This document shows, piece by piece, positions 20,280 to 28,880 of a stretch of DNA of 64,000 bases. The stretch's first letter is position 1. The number at the start of each line of letters is the position of its first letter. A model generated the notes under the pieces. The model saw only the letters and a program-made list of their open reading frames with translations, did not search any database and was not told where the DNA came from. The position numbers and the translations under genes are program-made. This DNA is from Nitrincola tibetensis (GTDB lineage Bacteria; Pseudomonadota; Gammaproteobacteria; Pseudomonadales; Balneatricaceae), in assembly GCF_003284585.1 (NCBI RefSeq), contig NZ_QKRX01000006.1, forward strand, positions 1-64,000, given 5' to 3'.

Positions 20280-21186
20280 TCTTTTCCAACTCCTTTGACT
20301 GATATCGGTGGAACAGCGTAATTGGGACGATCAACAAAAGTAACATCACGATCGCTAAAGCTGATGCCACAGGCCAGTCGCGGTTATTGAAAAATTCTTC
20401 CCACAAAACCTTACCAATCATAAGTGTATCCGGGCCACCCAACAGCTCAGGAATCACGAACTCACCAACCGCTGGAATAAACACCAGCATAGAACCTGCG
20501 ATAATGCCGCCTTTAGAAAGAGGCAAGGTAATTCTCCAGAAGGTATTCAATGTTCGCGAGCCTAAATCGGACGCGGCTTCGAGCAGACTGGTATCGAGCT
20601 TTACCAAGTTCGCATACAAAGGCAAAATCATGAAAGGCAGGTAGGCATAGACAATACCGAGCACTACCGCGAAATTGGTATTCATCATTCGCAGGGGCTC
20701 TTTAATCACACCTAACCAAAGTAAAAAATTATTCAGAAGCCCCTGATTACCCAGAATGCCCATCCAAGCATACACACGAATTAAAAAAGAGGTCCAAGAC
20801 GGCAACATAATGAGCAAAAGCAGCACAAGTTGCAGCTGAAGTGGCGCCCTAGCAATGGCATACGCCATTGGATAGCCAATCAATAAACAAACCAAAGTTG
20901 AAATGAACGCAATTTTCACCGAGCCCCAATAGGCAGCAACGTACAAGCTATCAGACGCCAAAAAAAGGTAATTGCCAAAATTTAATACAACATTCAGGGT
21001 TTCATTTACATAGCTGAACACGGGTTGATAGGGCGGTACTGCAATGAGCGCAGATGAAAAACTAATCTTTAGCACCAGCGCAAAAGGCAATAAGAAGAAA
21101 AGTAGGAGCCAAATAAATGGAATACCAAAGACCACTGTTCTTCCGCTGGGAAGCCTAGACCGCAGCTTACTTAATAATTCAGGCAT
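20272..21186 (-). CDS. potH: Putrescine/polyamine ABC transporter permease PotH
   Basis: This 304-residue permease has six helices after a short cytoplasmic N-terminus. Its EAA loop reads LLEAASDLGSRTLNTFWRITLPL, and FIPAVGEFVIPELLGGPDTLMIG is characteristic of PotB/PotH. A strong GGAGG precedes the ATG. It lies 18 bases after potG and overlaps potI. Confidence 0.93.
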   Translation of the reverse strand: MPELLSKLRSRLPSGRTVVFGIPFIWLLLFFLLPFALVLKISFSSALIAVPPYQPVFSYVNETLNVVLNFGNYLFLASDSLYVAAYWGSVKIAFISTLVCLLIGYPMAYAIARAPLQLQLVLLLLIMLPSWTSFLIRVYAWMGILGNQGLLNNFLLWLGVIKEPLRMMNTNFAVVLGIVYAYLPFMILPLYANLVKLDTSLLEAASDLGSRTLNTFWRITLPLSKGGIIAGSMLVFIPAVGEFVIPELLGGPDTLMIGKVLWEEFFNNRDWPVASALAIVMLLLLIVPITLFHRYQSKELEKNG

Positions 21187-21204
21187 ACATCCTCCGCGGA
21201 ATCA

Positions 21205-22347
21205 TCACTGCCATAGCACCATAGGGCTATCTGCTTCCCAATACACATAGACCGGATCATCCCAAGTTGGCCGCTCACCTCGTCTTTCGGTATTCGCCAT
21301 AGAGGCCTGCACCAACTTACCTGAAGGCAGTTTGACGTAATAAACCGATATTCCACCCAAGTAGGCAATATCATGAACAATGCCCTGAGCACAATTCTTA
21401 GTTGTATCCTCCGGCGCATCTGCACTGACAAGTGTTTTTTCAGGGCGTAAAGCCACCAGTGCTTGCATGGTTTCAGCAGGCGTCGTAACACCTCGATCAA
21501 TAAACACAGGGGCTGGGAAGTCATCGCAAGAAAGGGTTAAACTGTCGGATTCATCCTCAAGGATAGACCCTTCAAAAATATTCACACTGCCAATAAACTC
21601 CGCAATCATACGGCTGTTGGGACTCTCGTAAATATCCACAGGCGAACCGACCTGCGCAATCCAACCCTCAGACATAATCGCAATACGATTGGCCATGGTC
21701 ATAGCTTCTTCTTGGTCATGAGTAACGAGAACACAAGTCACTCCAACCTTCTCAAGAATATCAACAACTTCTAACTGCATTTCTGTACGCAGCTTTTTAT
21801 CCAGAGCTCCCATGGGCTCATCTAGCAATAATAACTTTGGACGCTTTGCGAGGGATCTCGCTAAAGCCACTCGCTGACGTTGACCACCCGATAACTGAGC
21901 AGGTTTACGTCGAGCATACTTTTCCATTTTCACAAGCTTCAGCATTTCATGGACACGCTGCTGAATCTCGCTTTTTGGCATTTTGTCTTGTTTCAAACCA
22001 AAGGCTATGTTTTGTTCCACTGTCATATGCGGAAACAAGGCATAGGACTGAAACATCATATTGATTGGACGCTCATAGGGAGGTAGATGCGTGATATCAC
22101 GACCGTCCAGTATCAATTTGCCGTCACTTGGTTTTTCAAAACCCGCTAACATCCGCAACAAAGTTGACTTACCTGATCCTGACCCACCCAACAGTGCAAA
22201 AATTTCGCCTTTTTTAATGTCAATGCTGACATTGTCTACGGCCAATACATCATCAAAATACTTACTGATGCCTTGAATCTGTAGCAATACTTCAGACTCA
22301 GTATTTTCCGCCATGGCTTTTTTTAAGGCTCCCACTGCTCCAAGCAT
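21205..22347 (-). CDS. potG: Putrescine/polyamine ABC transporter ATP-binding protein PotG
   Basis: This 380-residue ATPase has Walker A GGSGSGKST (about 53-61), signature LSGGQRQRVALARS, Walker B LLLLDEPMGALD and the switch histidine in LVTHDQEEAM. A C-terminal TOBE-type regulatory domain occupies about 290-380. It powers the PotHI channel. GGAG lies 9 bases before the ATG; an internal ATG twelve codons on is possible. A strong terminator-like hairpin separates it from potF. Confidence 0.94.
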   Translation of the reverse strand: MLGAVGALKKAMAENTESEVLLQIQGISKYFDDVLAVDNVSIDIKKGEIFALLGGSGSGKSTLLRMLAGFEKPSDGKLILDGRDITHLPPYERPINMMFQSYALFPHMTVEQNIAFGLKQDKMPKSEIQQRVHEMLKLVKMEKYARRKPAQLSGGQRQRVALARSLAKRPKLLLLDEPMGALDKKLRTEMQLEVVDILEKVGVTCVLVTHDQEEAMTMANRIAIMSEGWIAQVGSPVDIYESPNSRMIAEFIGSVNIFEGSILEDESDSLTLSCDDFPAPVFIDRGVTTPAETMQALVALRPEKTLVSADAPEDTTKNCAQGIVHDIAYLGGISVYYVKLPSGKLVQASMANTERRGERPTWDDPVYVYWEADSPMVLWQ

Positions 22348-22381
22348 TGGACGCTACTCCCTAATCAGAGAAAAACAGAAA

Positions 22382-22413
22382 ACGTCCGCTGGCGGGTATC
22401 CACCAGCGGACGT
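22382..22413 (-). terminator. Attenuator hairpin between potF and potG
   Basis: Arms ACGTCCGCTGG (22382-22392) and CCAGCGGACGT (22403-22413) form an 11-bp GC-rich stem. On the minus strand it is followed by TTTTCTGTTTTTCT, a good intrinsic-terminator tail. It lies between the binding-protein stop and the ATPase start, so it probably limits read-through from the abundant potF message. Confidence 0.82.
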
Positions 22414-22420
22414 CAGTTGA

Positions 22421-23524
22421 TTAACGGCCAGATTTAACTCGATTCCAGCTGCGTGTAATCACACGCTGCGTATCCAGTGGACGTTCCTTGGCAACAAATA
22501 ACTTTTTCATGACTTCATCAGATGGATAAATGGCATCATCCCCAAGAACCTCTGGATCAACAAACTCATCAGCAGCTTTGTTAGGGTTGGCGTACATCAC
22601 ATAGTTTGTAATGTCAGCAACAATTTCGGGCTCAAGAATGAAGTTAATGAACGCATGAGCATTGTCATAGTTTGGTGCACCTTTTGGAATCACCATCATG
22701 TCAAACCACAAAGCTGCACCTTCTTTGGGGATAGTGTATTTGATAGATACACCGTTATCAGCTTCATCAGCACGATCTGCTGCCTGTAAAAGGTCCCCTG
22801 AATACCCCGCTGCGACACAAATATCGCCGTTAGCAAGATCAGAAATGTATCGTGAAGAGTGGAAGTAGGTAATATGTGGCTGTACAGCACTGATTACATC
22901 CGCGCCTTTATTGATATCAGCCGCATCATTGCTGGTTGGGTCAAGACCTAAATAAGCCATTGCCGCCGAAATCATCTCATCGCCAGAGTCCAACATAGTG
23001 ATGCCACAACCACCCGCTGCCAACTTAGCTGTCACCTCTGGATCAAACATCAATGCCCAAGAATCTGTGGGGGCATCCTCACCTAAAATAGCTTCGATAC
23101 GGTCAACGTTATAACCAAAGCCATTGGTGCCCCACATATAGGGAATCGAGTAAGTGCTGCCAGGATCAACTGCTTCGAGCTGTGCCATCAGATCTGGATT
23201 CAGATTGTCTTTGTTTGTTAGTTTCGAATGATCAATCGCCTGAATCGCTTCCGCTTTTATATACTTAGTGACGTAATGGTTAGACGGCATCGCCAAATCG
23301 TAACCTGACCGACCGGATAACAACTTACTTTCTAAGACCTCGTTGCTATCATAGACATCATAAATAACTTTAATGCCAGTAGCGGCTTCAAACTTTTGAA
23401 TAGTGTCTTCGGCAATATAATCTGACCAGTTATACACACGGACTTCTTTGGCCTGAACCGCTGTTGCACCCATGGCAAGGGCTACGGATGCTGCTAACAC
23501 ACTGAGTTTGTATTGTTTAATCAT
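22421..23524 (-). CDS. potF: Putrescine/polyamine-binding periplasmic protein PotF
   Basis: This 367-residue PotD/PotF-family receptor has a signal peptide (about residues 1-25, ending ATAVQAKE) and then VRVYNWSDYIAEDTIQKFE. The family substrate-site segments YDLAMPSNHYV, MWGTNGFGYN and GYSGDLLQAADRA are present. It is the first gene of potFGHI and lies downstream of puuA on the same strand, tying uptake to catabolism. Spermidine versus putrescine preference cannot be settled here. Confidence 0.94.
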   Translation of the reverse strand: MIKQYKLSVLAASVALAMGATAVQAKEVRVYNWSDYIAEDTIQKFEAATGIKVIYDVYDSNEVLESKLLSGRSGYDLAMPSNHYVTKYIKAEAIQAIDHSKLTNKDNLNPDLMAQLEAVDPGSTYSIPYMWGTNGFGYNVDRIEAILGEDAPTDSWALMFDPEVTAKLAAGGCGITMLDSGDEMISAAMAYLGLDPTSNDAADINKGADVISAVQPHITYFHSSRYISDLANGDICVAAGYSGDLLQAADRADEADNGVSIKYTIPKEGAALWFDMMVIPKGAPNYDNAHAFINFILEPEIVADITNYVMYANPNKAADEFVDPEVLGDDAIYPSDEVMKKLFVAKERPLDTQRVITRSWNRVKSGR

Positions 23525-23639
23525 GTCTTAACCTCAAATTCGAAAGTGGCGGCAAAAATGGCGGGGCATTTTCATCACTTTTATGTGTTTTTAAAATAGT
23601 TTTTTACATCTTTTTCAAAAAAACTCCGTTACTCACCTA

Positions 23640-24986
23640 TTAAACACTTAACAACAAAAATTCACGCTCCCAAGAGCTAATGACTTGTTTGAAATTTTCA
23701 TGTTCAACACGTTTCACCGCGATATATCCCTGCACAAAATGACTGCCTAAATACTCTTCAACAATTTTGCAGTTTTCCATGCGCTCAAGCGCGGCTTCAA
23801 TGGTAATGGGTAGGCGTAAGTTTCTGCGCTCGTAAGCTCTTCCTTGTACGGGTGCCGATGGGTTGGTTTTCTTAATCATACCCAAATACCCGCAGAGCAA
23901 GCTGGCAGCAATCGCCAAATAGGCATTGGCATCCGCGCCCGGCAAACGATTTTCAACTCGACGGTTTTGAGCATCAGAATCAGGAACACGAAGCCCACAA
24001 GTACGATTTTCTAAACCCCATTCAACATTCACAGGTGCCGAAGTATCCGGTAAAAATCGACGGAAAGAGTTTACATTCGGTGCTAAGAGGGGCAACACTT
24101 CCGGTATGTACTTCTGCAAACCGCCAATATGATGCAAAAACAACTGGCTCATGCTGCCATCTTCATTCGAAAAAACGGATTTGCCCGTCTTTAAATCCAC
24201 GACACTTTGATGCAGATGCATGGCACTGCCAGGCTCATTTGAGATAGGTTTCGCCATGAAGGTTGCTGCAACATTATGCTTTAAAGCCGCTTCACGCATA
24301 GTGCGCTTGAATACAAAAACATGATCTGCAATTGCTAAAGGGTCGCCGTGACGGAAGTTAATTTCCATCTGGGCCGTTCCTTCTTCATGAATCAGCGTGT
24401 CAATTTCAAGCCCCTGCGCCTCACACCAGTCGTACATATCCTCAAACAGAGGATCAAACTCGTTGGCAGCATCAATCGAAAACGACTGACGACCCGTTTC
24501 TTGGCGACCTGAACGTCCAATTGGTGGCTGTAAAGGTAAATCGGGATCTTCACAACGCTTGGTTAAATAGAACTCCATTTCTGGCGAAACAATCGGCTTC
24601 CAACCCTGCTCTTCATAGAGTCGAAGTACTCGTTTCAGGAGATTGCGAGGTGAAAGATCTATCGGATTACCGACTCGGTCATAGCAATCATGAATGACCT
24701 GTGCCGTGGGCTCTTGCGCCCAAGGAATCAAAAAAATTGCGTCTGGATCAGGGTGACAGATCATATCGATATCGGCGGGATCCAAGAGCGAGTAATACAC
24801 ATCATCATCGACATAATCACCTGTTACGGTTTGTAACAGGATACTTTCAGGCAAGCGCATACCTTTTTCCGCAATAAATTTGGAAACAGGCGCAATTTTA
24901 CCTCTCGCAATACCGTTAATATCGCTGACAACACATTCAATTTCAGTAATATTGTGTTCTTGTAGCCAGCTTTCTAGGTCTTTCAT
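23640..24986 (-). CDS. puuA: Gamma-glutamylputrescine synthetase (glutamine synthetase family)
   Basis: This 448-residue glutamine-synthetase-fold ligase joins glutamate to a polyamine amino group using ATP, the first step of the Puu route. The family blocks are ECVVSDINGIARGK, SPEMEFYL, EEGTAQMEIN, MHLHQSV (in GSAMHLHQS) and RVPDSDAQNRRVENRLPGADAN. The truncated glutamine synthetase regulatory regions and the pathway neighbours favour PuuA/SpuI over true GlnA. The neighbouring puuD and potFGHI lie on the same strand. Confidence 0.92.
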   Translation of the reverse strand: MKDLESWLQEHNITEIECVVSDINGIARGKIAPVSKFIAEKGMRLPESILLQTVTGDYVDDDVYYSLLDPADIDMICHPDPDAIFLIPWAQEPTAQVIHDCYDRVGNPIDLSPRNLLKRVLRLYEEQGWKPIVSPEMEFYLTKRCEDPDLPLQPPIGRSGRQETGRQSFSIDAANEFDPLFEDMYDWCEAQGLEIDTLIHEEGTAQMEINFRHGDPLAIADHVFVFKRTMREAALKHNVAATFMAKPISNEPGSAMHLHQSVVDLKTGKSVFSNEDGSMSQLFLHHIGGLQKYIPEVLPLLAPNVNSFRRFLPDTSAPVNVEWGLENRTCGLRVPDSDAQNRRVENRLPGADANAYLAIAASLLCGYLGMIKKTNPSAPVQGRAYERRNLRLPITIEAALERMENCKIVEEYLGSHFVQGYIAVKRVEHENFKQVISSWEREFLLLSV

Positions 24987-25014
24987 AACGAACCTGTGTT
25001 ATTGAGTTAATGTC

Positions 25015-25815
25015 TCAGTTTGTACGGGATATTTGGCGAGCCCGACATGCATCGCCAAATGCTTTAAATATAGCGCGATAGAAGGGAAAGTCACCCACCT
25101 GATCTTTTTCTGGATGCCATTGCCATTCTGGATGCCACTGTACCGCTAACGCAAAGGTTTTCGCATTATCAACGGAAAATGCTTCAATTAAACCATCTTC
25201 AGCTTTCGCTTCGATACTCAACCCAGGTGCCAACTGGTCGACACCCTGGCCATGTAAAGAGTTGACTTGAACCTGACCAGACTCAGGCCAAATCGAAGCC
25301 AGTAAACCACCTTTTACGATTTCAATCGAGTGTGCTAATGCATTGTACTGCTGGTCAATGCTAGCCTGTTTATCCTCACGATGATCCAGGTACTCTTCAA
25401 GATCATGCACTTTTTGATGAAGCGAGCCTCCTAATGCAACATTCATCTCCTGAAAGCCACGACAAATCCCCAAAACAGGCACCCCGGCATCAATTGCTGC
25501 ACGAATTAATGGCAAGGTCGTCGCATCGCGTTTGGGATCATGTTCGGAATCGGCAGCGCTTGGTCCTCCTTGATAATGGTGGGGTTCAATATTCGAAGGT
25601 GAACCCGTTAATAAAAGACCATCTAATAGCTCTACGATCTGCCCTATAGGTAAATCATCACCTAAGGCTGGAATGACCATAGGCATTCCGCCCGCTCCTT
25701 GGGCAACCGATTGCACATATTTTTCACCGACAATAAAGAACGGATGTTTTCCAGGCAACCATTGACTACAGGCATTCACCCCGATCAAAGGGCGTTTCGC
25801 GATACTCGTGCTCAT
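25015..25815 (-). CDS. puuD: Gamma-glutamyl-gamma-aminobutyrate hydrolase
   Basis: This class I glutamine amidotransferase-like hydrolase releases GABA and glutamate in the last Puu-specific step. The nucleophile Cys is in VLGICRGFQEMNVALGGSL and the His-Glu pair in VQWHPEWQ. SLHGQGVDQLAPGL is the PuuD-type segment. The start is put at ATG 25815 (266 residues); the longer frame begins with a TTG at 25824. puuA follows 28 bases downstream. The gene is divergent from the second synthetase. Confidence 0.92.
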   Translation of the reverse strand: MSTSIAKRPLIGVNACSQWLPGKHPFFIVGEKYVQSVAQGAGGMPMVIPALGDDLPIGQIVELLDGLLLTGSPSNIEPHHYQGGPSAADSEHDPKRDATTLPLIRAAIDAGVPVLGICRGFQEMNVALGGSLHQKVHDLEEYLDHREDKQASIDQQYNALAHSIEIVKGGLLASIWPESGQVQVNSLHGQGVDQLAPGLSIEAKAEDGLIEAFSVDNAKTFALAVQWHPEWQWHPEKDQVGDFPFYRAIFKAFGDACRARQISRTN

Positions 25816-25892
25816 TTTAAACAACCTGACTTTTCAGCTATATGACAAACCATAAATCACTTATCTAATTATCTTACGTTTTAACGCTCCTG

Positions 25893-25902
25893 TAAGCGCT
25901 TA
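25893..25902. promoter_or_regulatory. Candidate operator TAAGCGCTTA between divergent polyamine genes
   Basis: A perfect 10-bp palindrome with the wider context TG-TAAGCGCTTA-TCA lies in the 283-base gap between puuD and the second synthetase gene. AAGCGCTT centred on CG is common in operators of LacI-type repressors (family knowledge). No such regulator is encoded in the window. Confidence 0.4.
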
Positions 25903-26098
25903 TCAAGCCTTTACAAGGGTTATACGCAAGTTTTTTCTCACTTGCCTTAACAAGGGGCAAGAAAAGTATGCAAGCCCTAAAAGCGGGCATTTCAACGACT
26001 TATTGACAGAAGTCTAATTATAGAATTTACTCCATATGAACTCTGTTAAGTCATCGATTCATACCAGAGAAAAAACAACAGCAAAAAAGGTTACCCTT

Positions 26099-27463
26099 AT
26101 GGGCTCAGATTTAGAAAACGCCAAAGCCTTTGTGCAGGCGCATCCTGAACTTCAATTTGTCGATTTGCTGATTGCCGATATGAACGGCATTGTTCGTGGC
26201 AAACGCGTTGACCCCAGTGCTATTGAAAAAGTATTCGAGAAAGGCGTCGCACTGCCTGCCTCAATTTTCGCACTCAACATTCAAGGCACCACCGTAGAAG
26301 AAACGGGCCTAGGACTGGAAATAGGGGAGGCTGACCGTATTTGCTTACCGATTCCAGACACGCTCAACATGGAACCTTGGCAAAAGCGTCCGACCGCGCA
26401 ACTGTTAATGACCATGTATGAGCTGGATCGGCAGACGCCTTTCTTTGCCGACCCCCGTGTAGTTCTGCAACGTGTGGTTAAACGTTTTGAAGAGTTAGAA
26501 ATAACACCAGTTACCGCCTTCGAATTGGAGTTCTACCTAATTGATCAGGAAAACCTGTCAGGCCGACCGCAACCCCCTAAGTCACCTACCTCCGGTAAGC
26601 GTCCTGCCAGTGTACAAGTTTATTCTATTGATGATTTAGATGAATATGCTGATTTTCTTGCGGATGTTCTAGATGCCGCGCACGAGCAATCCATTCCTGC
26701 CGATGCACTTGTCGCCGAGTCAGCTCCAGGGCAGTTTGAGGTCAACTTACATCACGTGGACGATCCAGTTAAAGCCTGTGATCATGCGACACTGCTGAAA
26801 CGCTTAGTGAAGAATATGGCATACGACCATGAAATGGACACCACGTTCATGGCCAAGCCCTATCATGACCAATCAGGTAGCGGCATGCATGTACATGTCA
26901 GCCTTGTTGATAAAGATGGGAAGAATATCTTTGCCGGTGATCCAGAGCAGCCCAACGATATGTTGCGCTGGGCAATTGGAGGCCTACTGGCAACAATGAA
27001 TGATGCCATGGCAGTCTTGTGTCCTAATATTAACTCCTATCGCCGTTTTAGCCCAGAATACTATGTGGCCAGTGCGCCGACCTGGGGCGTGGATAACCGG
27101 ACAGCCGCATTGCGCTTGCCAGGTGGCGATCCGGACGCACTGCGTATCGAGCATCGAATCGCAGGTGCCGATGCCAATCCCTACTTGCTCATGGCTGCTG
27201 TTTTATCAGGGATACATTTTGGCATTACCCATAAAATCGAGCCGCCACCGATGACCGTTGGCAATGCGCATGAACAGCATGAGCCTTCCTTGGTCAACAA
27301 TCTACGTGATGCACTACGCGAGTTTGAAGACTCTCCGGTCATGCTTGAGTATCTTGGCTATAAGTTCATGCAAATCTTTGTTGCCTGCAAAGAAAATGAG
27401 CTTACCGAGTTCGAGCACACCATCTCTGATCTCGAATACCTTTGGTATTTACACACGGTTTAA
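26099..27463 (+). CDS. spuB: Second gamma-glutamylpolyamine synthetase (SpuB type)
   Basis: This glutamine-synthetase-family ligase is paralogous to puuA. Blocks include FVDLLIADMNGIVRGKRV, TAFELEFYL, ESAPGQFEVNLHH, SGSGMHVHVSL and RLPGGDPDALRIEHRIAGADANPYL. With ATG 26099 the product is 454 residues, close to the Pseudomonas SpuB length. A longer frame from ATG 26036 has no ribosome site, and a nearby TTGACA (26003-26008) would start transcription at about that ATG. Two such enzymes often divide substrates (for example diamines versus spermidine); which does what is unknown. Confidence 0.88.
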   Translation: MGSDLENAKAFVQAHPELQFVDLLIADMNGIVRGKRVDPSAIEKVFEKGVALPASIFALNIQGTTVEETGLGLEIGEADRICLPIPDTLNMEPWQKRPTAQLLMTMYELDRQTPFFADPRVVLQRVVKRFEELEITPVTAFELEFYLIDQENLSGRPQPPKSPTSGKRPASVQVYSIDDLDEYADFLADVLDAAHEQSIPADALVAESAPGQFEVNLHHVDDPVKACDHATLLKRLVKNMAYDHEMDTTFMAKPYHDQSGSGMHVHVSLVDKDGKNIFAGDPEQPNDMLRWAIGGLLATMNDAMAVLCPNINSYRRFSPEYYVASAPTWGVDNRTAALRLPGGDPDALRIEHRIAGADANPYLLMAAVLSGIHFGITHKIEPPPMTVGNAHEQHEPSLVNNLRDALREFEDSPVMLEYLGYKFMQIFVACKENELTEFEHTISDLEYLWYLHTV

Positions 27464-27474
27464 TACGCAAAAAG

Positions 27475-27506
27475 GGTTTAAGCTCAGGTACACTTGAGCT
27501 TAAACC
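27475..27506 (+). repeat. 12-bp hairpin between spuB and puuB
   Basis: Arms GGTTTAAGCTCA (27475-27486) and TGAGCTTAAACC (27495-27506) pair perfectly with an 8-base loop. It lies after the spuB stop and 20 bases before the puuB start on the same strand. No T-tract follows, so it looks more like an mRNA processing or stability element than a full terminator. Confidence 0.6.
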
Positions 27507-27526
27507 AGACTATCTTGGGAAGTTTT

Positions 27527-28822
27527 ATGTCCAGCTTTCAAGAACACACCTCTTCATGGTACGCGGCCTCTCGCAACCTTCATCGAACCTGGCCCAAGCT
27601 TGAAGGTCGCCATGACACTCAAATTTGCATCATGGGTGGCGGTTATACGGGCATCAATACGGCAATTGAATTAGCTGAACGAGGCTTTAAGGTCATATTG
27701 CTAGAAGCCAACCACATTGGCTGGGGAGCGTCTGGTCGTAATGGCGGAGAGTTGATTCGTGGCATCGGTCATAATCTTGACCAGTTCACCAATCGGCTTG
27801 GACAAGAAGGGGTCTTAGCCCTAAAAAAAATGGGATTTGAGGCCCTAGAAATCGTCAAAACTCGCATTAACCACTACCAAATTGAATGTGATTTACACCT
27901 AGGCTACGCCGACTTAGCCACCCATAATCGACATTTGCCTGATCTTGATAGCGAGCTAGATGAGTTAACGCAGCTCGGATACCCTCATCCTGTTAAACGT
28001 CTTAACGCACAGGAGCTAAAAAGTGAAGTTGTTAACTCTGCCTTTTACAAAGGTGCACTGCTCGATGAAGGCAGCGGACACCTGCACCCGCTCAATTTAC
28101 TGCTAGGTGAAGCCTTAATTGCAGAGCAATTGGGTGTGCAGATGTATGAGCAATCGGAAGTACTGCGTATTGAAAAGGGCGAACGCCCCACTGTCATTAC
28201 CTCTGAGGGCGTTGTGACCTGTGATCAACTCATATTAGGCGCCAACGCCTACCTCAATTCAGAACTCGACCACTGGCTTGGCGGCAAGATACTGCCTGCG
28301 GGTAGCTATTTAATAGCGACGGAGCCGCTTGATCCCGCCTTGTGCGAATCCTTGATGCCAAAACGCCGAGCGGTTGCGGATATGCGCACGGAATTGGACT
28401 ATTATCGCATCAGTGCCGATCATCGTCTGATCTTTGGGGGTCTGTGTACCTATACCGGAAAAGATCCAAAGAATATCGCTGACGCACTCAAGCCCAACAT
28501 TCAAACAGTATTTCCTCAGCTAAAACCACTGAAAATTGCCTATGAATGGGGAGGGATGATCGGTATCGGAGCCAATCGCCTACCGCAAATTGGCCAATTG
28601 CCCGACTGCCCGTCGATTTTCTATGCTCAAGCTTATGCTGGGCACGGCGTCAATGCGACACATTTAGCAGCAAAGCTGCTAGCCGAAAAAATATCGGGAC
28701 AAGGTGAGCGCTTTGATTGGTTCGCGCACGTGCCTCATATGACCTTTCCGGGAGGACGCAGATTTAGGGCTCCGCTACTCGCAGCAGGCATGCTTTGGCA
28801 TAAACTGAAAGATGCTTTTTAA
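27527..28822 (+). CDS. puuB: Gamma-glutamylputrescine oxidase, copy 1
   Basis: This 431-residue FAD-dependent amine oxidase of the DAO family oxidises gamma-glutamylputrescine to the aldehyde with release of ammonia and peroxide. The dinucleotide-binding motif is ICIMGGGYTGINTAIELA, then GWGASGRNGGE. The C-terminal YAQAYAGHGVNATHLAAKLL segment closes the FAD site. The ATG at 27527 follows GGGAAG. The TTG at 27494 in the same frame lies in the preceding hairpin and is rejected. A paralogue lies at 30507. Confidence 0.9.
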   Translation: MSSFQEHTSSWYAASRNLHRTWPKLEGRHDTQICIMGGGYTGINTAIELAERGFKVILLEANHIGWGASGRNGGELIRGIGHNLDQFTNRLGQEGVLALKKMGFEALEIVKTRINHYQIECDLHLGYADLATHNRHLPDLDSELDELTQLGYPHPVKRLNAQELKSEVVNSAFYKGALLDEGSGHLHPLNLLLGEALIAEQLGVQMYEQSEVLRIEKGERPTVITSEGVVTCDQLILGANAYLNSELDHWLGGKILPAGSYLIATEPLDPALCESLMPKRRAVADMRTELDYYRISADHRLIFGGLCTYTGKDPKNIADALKPNIQTVFPQLKPLKIAYEWGGMIGIGANRLPQIGQLPDCPSIFYAQAYAGHGVNATHLAAKLLAEKISGQGERFDWFAHVPHMTFPGGRRFRAPLLAAGMLWHKLKDAF

Positions 28823-28832
28823 TACCAATAAC

Positions 28833-28856
28833 TTAGGGGCTCAATTGAGCCCCTAA
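28833..28856. terminator. Bidirectional palindromic terminator between puuB and puuC
   Basis: TTAGGGGCTCAA (28833-28844) is followed directly by its complement TTGAGCCCCTAA (28845-28856). The inner bases would form the loop of a 9-10 bp GC-rich stem. It serves convergent genes. Tails on both strands are only moderately T-rich. Confidence 0.7.
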
Positions 28857-28880
28857 ACTTGAACCTGTCAACTTTCTCTT

